DNA from: Scenedesmus sp. ARA3
Taxonomy: Eukaryota; Chlorophyta; Chlorophyceae; Sphaeropleales; Scenedesmaceae
Direction: 5' to 3'
DNA length: 64,000 nucleotides
Assembly (NCBI GenBank): GCA_004335835.1
Contig: RWJK01001243.1
Location: 128,969-192,968, forward strand
The translations under genes were made by a program, and so were the position numbers. Of this stretch, positions 57,692-64,000 are shown in pieces (the first letter of the stretch is position 1; each line of letters opens with the position of its first letter). The notes below the pieces were generated by a model. The model was given only the letters and a program-made list of their open reading frames with translations. It did not search any database and had not been told where the DNA came from.

Positions 57692-57710
57692 GTGGTAGTA
57701 CCACGTGGTA
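57692..57710. repeat. Overlapping palindromes
   Basis: GTGGTAGTACCAC (57692-57704) and TACCACGTGGTA (57699-57710) share their middle arm; the second contains a CACGTG box. Confidence 0.9.
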
Positions 57711-57793
57711 TCTGGTGTAAGAATTGCACGGCACACCCACTGCCCAGCCATGGCCGAATCACATGCACAACCATCGCTATGCAGCTGCACCAA

Positions 57794-59573
57794 CTATGGT
57801 TTAAAGCCGTTACCTACGTATACCAGATCTGATCCCAAAACACTATGCAGCTTGAATGGCTTTGTCGCCATCACTTTCTCAACGTTCGCCCTAGCTTGGC
57901 CATCATTCACCTGCATGCATGCAGCAGCAGCAGCAGGCACATGGGGTTAGTGCCGCACAACACAGCGCAAGCAAACAGCAAAAACGGGTGCTTAGCAGAT
58001 GCTGGCTATATCTGCAAGGCAACATTGCTGCAGCTGGTGAGAAAAGTAACAGCATGAACAGCTGGCAGTCAGCACAAGCACAAGCCTCAGCAGCAAGCAA
58101 AGCCAGAGCCAAATCCCTGCCATGCCAACTGGCAGCATGCACCCCTAATCACGCAGTTAGAGCTGATGCAGCATCTGAGCAGCAAGATACACTTCATGCT
58201 TGATCAGCCTGCAGTACCAGGGTGTGCTCACCTCGACAGTCATAACACGGACATCAATCTTGTCAAAGTCCGTGGCGTTCAAAATTGCCGCCTCGCTTCC
58301 CTCGGTGTCAAGGCTGCAGCAAGGCAAAATGCAGTCGCAGCAGCTTATGTTGTGCTGGGGAGCATGGCGGTGCAGAGTCCATCCTGGAAAGACACTCAAG
58401 CCACAATGGGGTGGATCAACTAATTCCATATTGACTTTGATAGCTGAGCATTGGTGTCAGGGGCTGCATGCCATGCACATGCCGTAAGCGTAGCTCAAGT
58501 GCGCAGCATGTCAATTTGGTTTGTCCTGCAAGGCGCGTCCTGCAAGGCATGTCCTGCAAGGTGTATCCTGCGAGGTGAGGCATGTAACACCCGTTCTACA
58601 GCAATGTCCTGCAAGCAGCATCTTGCTGTGTCATCCTGCAAGCTGAGTCCTGCAAGGTCTGTCGTGCATGCTGCATCTGGTGGTTCTATTGATCTCATAC
58701 CACGTAGTCCCCAATGCCGCCAGTGACATTCTTGCAACAACCTTGCGCCAGTGCCTTTTCAGCTGCTCACCTCCAGTAGTCAACCCTAGTTTTCCCCAGT
58801 GCAGCCATCATCTCATGCAACGGCCAGCACGTTACACTGACGGTTTTGCCTGTGTTAATTGGGCCAGCCGCATCGCCCGCTGCTTTGATTTCGCTCTTCA
58901 TGCGGTGGTCGTGTGCTTCTGACATGTAGCCAGTGAGGCCTCCAAGGAAGCCGCCTAGTGCAAAGTCCAGCACTTCGCGCTTGCCACTGGGAGACAGGCA
59001 TGCGTTGATAGCCCTTGAAGCCGTTCTGTTACTGCTGCTCATGAGCATCTCAAACAGCTCCGGGTTCGCCTCAACAAGCAGCCCAGTCCAGTTGCGGTTG
59101 GCCTCCAGGAACACTGTGTTGCTGAGGGACGTGCCATCATGCGCACCAGACTCCACAAAGAAGCCACCGGTCATGCCATGTAGAAGCTCATCAATCAACT
59201 TGTCTTGGTCTAACTGTGAGGCGTGCTTCGCAGTAGGGAGGGGGTTGCCAGCAGCAGGCGTCTTGAAGGCAGCTGCTGGAGGCTGGCCCTGCTCTTTGCT
59301 GGGGTCTGGTGCACCAGCAACTTCTGGCTGACTGCTTGTGGAGCCGGTTGAGCTGCTGTCAAGGGTGCCAGCATATTTCACTGAAGCCTTTAACCGGACC
59401 ATTGTTTGTGTGCTTGATACACTGCATACATGCAGGGTTGTCACAGCTGTCAACAGCACAACGCCAGTCATAATGGCCAGCAGTAGCAGCCGAGCACGAC
59501 ACCCGTCTACTGTGCGCTTCATGTATTTCATTGTTTTCATTGTCAAGCTGTGTGCTTTTCGGTGTGTCGGCAC
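57794..59573 (-). CDS. Type II membrane protein with FkbM methyltransferase domain
   Basis: Minus-strand exons 58771-59573, 58232-58313 and 57794-57910 join in phase (333 residues). A short basic N-terminus (MKTMKYMKRTVDGCRARL) precedes one membrane anchor (LLLAIMTGVVLLTAVTTLHV), then a linker rich in S, P and A. The lumenal domain has FkbM-family marks: FFVESGAHDGTSLSNTVFLE (SAM-binding loop), NWTGLLVEANPELFEML, RAINACLSPSG, VDYWSLDTEGSEAAILNA and VRVMTVEVNDG. It ends VLGSDLVYVGNGFKP. The architecture suggests a Golgi enzyme O-methylating glycans or similar substrates; the substrate is unknown. The start could be the ATG at 59573 (MPTHRKAHSL) or one of the next methionines. Intron 1 contains a GTCCTGCAAGG minisatellite. 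Unlike its neighbours, it shows no exon-edge copies. Confidence 0.88.
58515..58680. repeat. GTCCTGCAAGG minisatellite
   Basis: About seven variants of TGTCCTGCAAGGC at irregular 10-30 base spacing in intron 1 of the FkbM gene. They resemble a minus-strand CTTGCAGGA acceptor-like motif. Confidence 0.75.
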
Positions 59574-60426
59574 AGTGTCAGCACGCAGTACTTGTCACGC
59601 AGCGCGTCCACTTGACCACCTGCAAGCTCGGCGTAGATCACAAGCAGGCGTTCATGAGAGCAGGGAAATGACATGCAAATATAAGCGAGGTTGAAGTGAC
59701 GTGTCGGTTATCAGGGCGTTTGAACATTGACAAGTTTGACTCGCAGAACCCGAGCAAGGGTTTCGCTGGCCCCTCAAGCCTCGAGACGTCCCAAACGCGA
59801 TTTGAACACTATACAGGCAAGAATTTTTCGCTGATCTTATTTTGCAATAGTTCCTGCGGTTGCATAGAGTGCATGGAGTTGACGGTTGTAACGGTTATTC
59901 AAACAGTTGCAGACACCATCGTCATGATGGCACCATGGCGGCAGCAGCAGCTCAAGACAGAGCGCTGAGGATTTCAGCGTGGTGTGTCGGCAGGTGGCTC
60001 CGATAGTCTGCAGCCATGCCAGCCTGTTATCCTCAAATAACTGCAGGCCAGCGCTGCCGTAGCACTGACAGCACACCCTTGACCTACAACACTTTACACC
60101 CAACTAGGACCTCGACATGTGGGCACTGCCTGTAAGTTGGCAATCAAATCGCTTTAACTGCTACTCCCTGCCCCAGCAGCTGCTGACTGCTGCAGTTGCC
60201 CGCGAGCCCTGCCTGCGCCCAAATGTGCTGGCTGTGCGCTAGGTCACGCCGCGCATGAGCACCACAGCTGCCGCTGCAGCCTGTTGACCAGGACACACCA
60301 GCTGCCCCGGCAATCGTGTGTGCCGACTACTGTGTAACAGTGTCTTGCCAACGACATGGAAAGACAGACTGAACACCCATCACGACAGGCAAACATTGCC
60401 AGCAGCCAAGTCAACCCCACAAGCCA
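59574..60426. other. Spacer between FkbM gene and SYF1
   Basis: Promoter side of the FkbM gene and 3' side of SYF1; TTACA at 60094-60098 is a possible minus-strand TGTAA signal. No exon recognised. Confidence 0.45.
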
Positions 60427-63400
60427 TTACTCCACTCTCCGCTTCTTGAAGCGCTCCAGCGCCCCAAGCTGCTGCTCGCCCTGCTGCTGCTCCCCGCCCT
60501 CAGCCTGTCCTGCAAGTGCCCCAAACACTCCTGCAGGCACTGCCTTTGTCTGCAGCTCAGGTTCAGCCTCTGCGCCATCTGCAGCAGCTGCCTCGTTGCC
60601 TGCATCTTCATCATCATCTTCATCACCCAGCTCAATCTCTTCTGGATTGGCTGCAGCTGCGGCAGCAAAATAAACGCAAACAGCAGTCGACGCAGCAGCA
60701 GCAGCAGCAGCAGCAATGAAGATGGTGGCTCGATATCACAGTACAGAAAGGCGGCCACAGCGTACTGTGCAGCGTGTGCCGTTGTGTCTCTCTAACGTTG
60801 CAATGTGTTGCGCAGCAAGCTGTTGATGCCGGCAGGTTAACAAAAACAGCTGCAGCTCTGTGCATGCACAACTCAACCATGGCGCTGACACTGGTCTGGT
60901 GTCGAATCGACACAACACTGAAGCCAGCCGTCGAGCTGCTTTCTGCACCCTGTCAGGCGTTTGCAGCGGCTGCGTTCAAACAACTGATTCGCAAACATAA
61001 GGACCAAAACATACATGCACGGCTGCGGCATTTGGCCCACAACACCAACTCAGTAGGGTGATCTGGCAAAACTGAAAACATATCCCACACCCTGGACCCA
61101 CCTGCAGCTGCTGCTGCCGCCTGCTGGCCAGCTGCTGGAGCCTGCTGCCCCTGCTGGATGACCCCAGCAGACACAAACCCTGACAGCCGCGTGCCCTTGT
61201 CAACCAGGGCAGCAGCCTCAAGCGCAGCCATGCTGTCGCCGCCCGCTGCTGCTGCTGCTCCGTCTGCGGGTGCTGCTGCTGCTGCGTCTGGCACAGGGGC
61301 CGCGGTGTGGATGTGCATCTGTGCGTAGCTGGCGGCGACCGACCTGCAGCAAACCAGCAGCATCAGCAGCAAAGTTACACAGAAGTACACAGCAGTCCTT
61401 AGCAGCACAGTGTGTCATCCTTTATACCACATGTACAACTGCCAATACTGCGTTGGCTGCCCTGCAGCTGCCCTTGCACCATACTTCTGAACTTATGACA
61501 TCACCGCCAGATGTAAAGCATTCATCAAGTCTTGGAACAGCCCCAAGCCGCAGTGTTACGCGCCAGACCCTGCAACTAATCCCATACAGCGGCGCGAAAC
61601 CTCTTGAAGCGCACCTCTTGATGCGCAGCATCTCACTGAAGGTGTCCTCATCGCCACATGTGACTGCATGCATGCTGCCCTCCAAACAAGCCTGAAACCG
61701 TAAAAACCTATGCCTGACACCCAGGCCTGAACCCCGCACCTCTTGATGCGAAGCATCTCCTTGAAGGTGTCCTCGTTGCCGTGGCGCACCTCAAACTCGT
61801 TCCACGCCTCCCAGAAGGGCCTGCGGCGGCACACAGCGCAGGACAGAGTGTAGGTGTTTCTGAGGCGTCTGGACGGTGTGTGAGTTGCAGTACAGTGCAC
61901 AGGTGAAGGTTGGAGGTGTTGTTGGCATAAATAGAGGGCTACAAGCAGCTGCAGAGGGGAACAGCTGTCACATGGCGTGCAACACAGCGCTGAAGCTCAG
62001 GAACAACAGTCTGCTTACCGTGCCCGTCGCGGGTCTGCCAAGTGGCTGCCGTGCACAAAGATGGCGCGAGCCCGATCGATCTCGCCCAGCTTGCGCTCCA
62101 GCTGCGCGTAGCGCACGCACAGGTTGCGCACGTCCTCCTCAGGCAGGTCGCCCGGCGGCTCCGACTCGATGGCTGTCTCGTAGATCTCACGCACCTGTAA
62201 TATACAAACAATGCAAGAAAGCAGGCCGCCGGAGGTTACAAAACACAGGAGGTTGAAGATGCACAGGTTGCGCACATCTTCAACGGGCAGATCCCCGGGC
62301 GGCTCCGATTCGATGGCTGTCTCGTAGATCTCACGCACCTGTCATACATTGATAATATATAGCAGCAGGCAGCAGGAGGTTATGAAACATAAAAGGTTGA
62401 AGATGCACAGGTTGCGCACATCCTCCCTGGGCAGGTCCGCAGGCGGCTCAGACTCGATGGCTGTCTCGTAGATCTCAAGCACCTGCGCAGCAGCCGGCAG
62501 TTCACGCATAAAGGAGGATTGCAGGCTGCTTGGCTAAAGGGCTGATACATGTTGGCGTGCCAATGCTGCCCCGCATATCAGCATGTTGGCGTGCTCAAAC
62601 CTGCAAATTCGCAGCCGCTTGTACAGCTGCTAATGACACGCCAGCTGCCATGCCACGCTTGCAGATTCGCAGCCGCTTGTACAGCTGTTAATGACACGCC
62701 AACTGCCATGCCACGCTAGCAGCACGCTGCTGCTGCTGCTGCTTCTACTACTTCTGCTCCTGTTGCTGCTGCTGCTGCCGCTGCTGCTGCTGCTGCCGCT
62801 GCTGCTGCTGCTGCCGCTGCTGCTGCTGCTGCTGCTGCTGCCGCTGCTGCTGCCGCTGCTGCGCCGCACCTTGGCGATGCCGAAGAAGTCTGTGGCCCTG
62901 CTGACGTACAGCTCCAGGATGGACAGCCGCTGCTCCTTGGGCACAGCAGGGATGGCGCGCTCATACACCTGCAGGGCAGCATGGCACATGCGTTTTGGCA
63001 GCCATACGCGTTTTATTGAAATCACTGATGCCGACTGCGGACTGCAAAGCTGCACCAAACGTACACAAGCTGCTCATCTCCAGATTGTGCCCAGTAGGTC
63101 TGCCAATGCAACACGAAAGCTACACAGAAACACCACGAAGCAGCGCACACCTGCATGGCGTGCCGCGCCAGGCCGTGTTGCTCCTCCAGCGCTGCATACT
63201 CCAGGAACAGCGGCTTGGCCTGCTCGGGCGGGCAGTCTGCAGCAACAACACAGCAGGCAGGTGGCAGGCGGCAGACGGCAGACGCCAGGCAGATGGACTA
63301 AACATAGTTAAAGACAAGTGTACTGATGAGGCAGAGGGGCTTGTGGCAGTCAAACACACTGTGCTTGGCTGTAGCGTTGACGGGCAGCATGGCAGCAGTT

Positions 63401-64000
63401 TCATTGGGTGCTTACAGCAACAGCGAAGCATGCGTGTTCCTGCAAACTTGCAAGCAGCAGATAGCTTTGAAGACGACTTCAGTCTTTGCTGGCGCTGCAC
63501 AAGCAAGTCATTATGGGATACTCAGCAGGCGACTCACCCTTGAGCGCTGACTCAAACATGTCCCTGGCTCGCTCCAGCTTGCTGCCCCCATACCTGCAAC
63601 AGCCGCGGTGCAGCGGGCGCACGGCAGCACCAGTAACAGAAGCAGCGTCAGCAGCAGCAAGCAGCACAAGCAGTCGGCACAATGCTCTGGCACATCCCAC
63701 ATGGTCCTGTAGCATGTACAAAGACATGCACAGTGTTCCTACATGAAACGAGAAAGAACTACTTAGACACAAAGCCACGCGCGGCAGGTGTTCCTGCCAG
63801 GAGAAGTGCAACACAACACTAAGCGCCTGACCAGTCGCAGCAACACGTCCACACGTCCACTTAACACATGATGCACCATGCTGCTTACCGCGCCACGAAG
63901 CTCTTGATGTACGCGGTCCAGATGTCAGCCACGTGCGGATACTTGAACAGCGCCGTGCCGCGCTCATACACCTGGAAGGCTGCCTCCCAGTGCTTGGCCT
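60427..64000 (-). CDS. SYF1: Pre-mRNA splicing factor SYF1/XAB2, C-terminal half
   Basis: HAT-repeat scaffold of the Prp19/NineTeen complex in the spliceosome, also linked to transcription-coupled repair. Minus-strand exons: 63889-beyond the window edge, 63538-63593, 63151-63236, 62870-62968, 62019-62194, 61740-61820, 61102-61343 and 60427-60656, all in phase. HAT units include [100 protein letters not shown] and the hallmark [20 protein letters not shown]. The tail has the acidic [20 protein letters not shown] and VPAGVFGAL, as in XAB2, and ends [11 protein letters not shown]. An alanine/glutamine-rich insert interrupts the tail (exon 61102-61343). The N-terminal half lies right of the window. 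Two exons have partial copies beside them. Confidence 0.95.
61615..61662 (-). repeat. Copy of SYF1 exon end with donor
   Basis: [13 protein letters not shown] then a GTGCGC donor, against [13 protein letters not shown] and GTGCGG at the end of exon 61740-61820. Confidence 0.9.
62257..62482 (-). repeat. Two 144-bp copies of SYF1 exon start
   Basis: Copies ending at 62338 and 62482 repeat the start of exon 62019-62194 ([18 protein letters not shown]) at exactly 144-base steps, with intron. The nearer copy has an intact acceptor and is open and in frame to the real exon. The farther one meets a stop just before the nearer. Confidence 0.95.
62725..62868. repeat. Compound CTG/CCG tract
   Basis: About 130 bases of CTG units with CCG and a few other interruptions in a SYF1 intron, abutting the donor of exon 62870-62968. 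Confidence 0.95.

Larger units (their letters stand above)
56833..57793. other. Spacer between SLY1 and the FkbM gene, rich in inverted repeats
   Basis: Upstream (promoter) of SLY1 and downstream of the FkbM gene. A run of perfect inverted repeats lies at 57472-57526 and 57692-57710. TTACA at 57096-57100 is a possible minus-strand TGTAA signal. No exon recognised. Confidence 0.55.

Noticed and set aside
62691..63311. Leucine/proline-run plus-strand frame
   Set aside because: Comes from the CTG/CCG tract in a SYF1 intron plus antisense of its exons.

Overview
The window is nuclear DNA of a green alga (core chlorophyte, most likely Chlorophyceae; this placement is inference). Support: a plastid fructose-1,6-bisphosphatase and an ENH1-type PDZ-rubredoxin, GC-rich codons, short spliceosomal introns with GTGAG/GTGCG donors, CAG/CTG triplet tracts everywhere, and TGTAA-type polyadenylation motifs 100-600 bases after most plus-strand stop codons. 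No prokaryotic, viral or organellar gene is visible. All genes but one have introns, so the annotation below is of exon chains, checked by reading phase across each junction.

Layout: (1) 1-1217 (+) the 3' part of plastid FBPase; (2) 3200-6648 (-) a secreted/membrane WW-domain protein; (3) 6978-~11704 (-) a tubulin tyrosine ligase-like enzyme with polyQ/polyA inserts; (4) 12539-16026 (+) an acidic/basic low-complexity protein, probably nuclear; (5) 17591-19710 (+) ENH1-like PDZ-rubredoxin; (6) 20875-22186 (-) a small single-pass membrane protein; (7) 22945-23517 (+) an intronless protein with an MGxC N-terminus; (8) 26092-30474 (+) translation initiation factor eIF2-alpha; (9) 31497-40641 (+) a WRN-like RecQ helicase with RQC, HRDC and repeated C-terminal HTH modules; (10) 41356-44809 (+) a secreted cysteine-rich protein with GCC2/GCC3-like repeats; (11) 45634-47348 (+) a hemolysin III/PAQR-family membrane protein; (12) 49965-56832 (-) SLY1, the ER-Golgi Sec1/Munc18 protein; (13) 57794-59573 (-) a type II membrane FkbM methyltransferase; (14) 60427-64000 (-) the C-terminal half of the splicing factor SYF1/XAB2. 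These are unrelated housekeeping genes with no operon-like logic. Spacers of 0.7-2.6 kb hold simple repeats, palindromes and dispersed-repeat fragments.

The striking feature is in the introns. In 11 of the 14 genes, introns contain tandem, partly decayed copies of the neighbouring exon edge together with its splice site. Some lie upstream and copy the acceptor plus the first 30-80 bases of the exon. Others lie downstream and copy the last 20-80 bases plus the donor. I count about 40 such copies at about 30 exon edges. In at least four cases (eIF2-alpha, RecQ, SLY1, SYF1) the copy keeps a usable acceptor and an open, in-frame path into the real exon, so alternative splicing would insert 34-71 residues. 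One RecQ intron carries the direct repeat at its own two ends that intron gain by tandem duplication predicts. This pattern is the best candidate here for an undescribed process.
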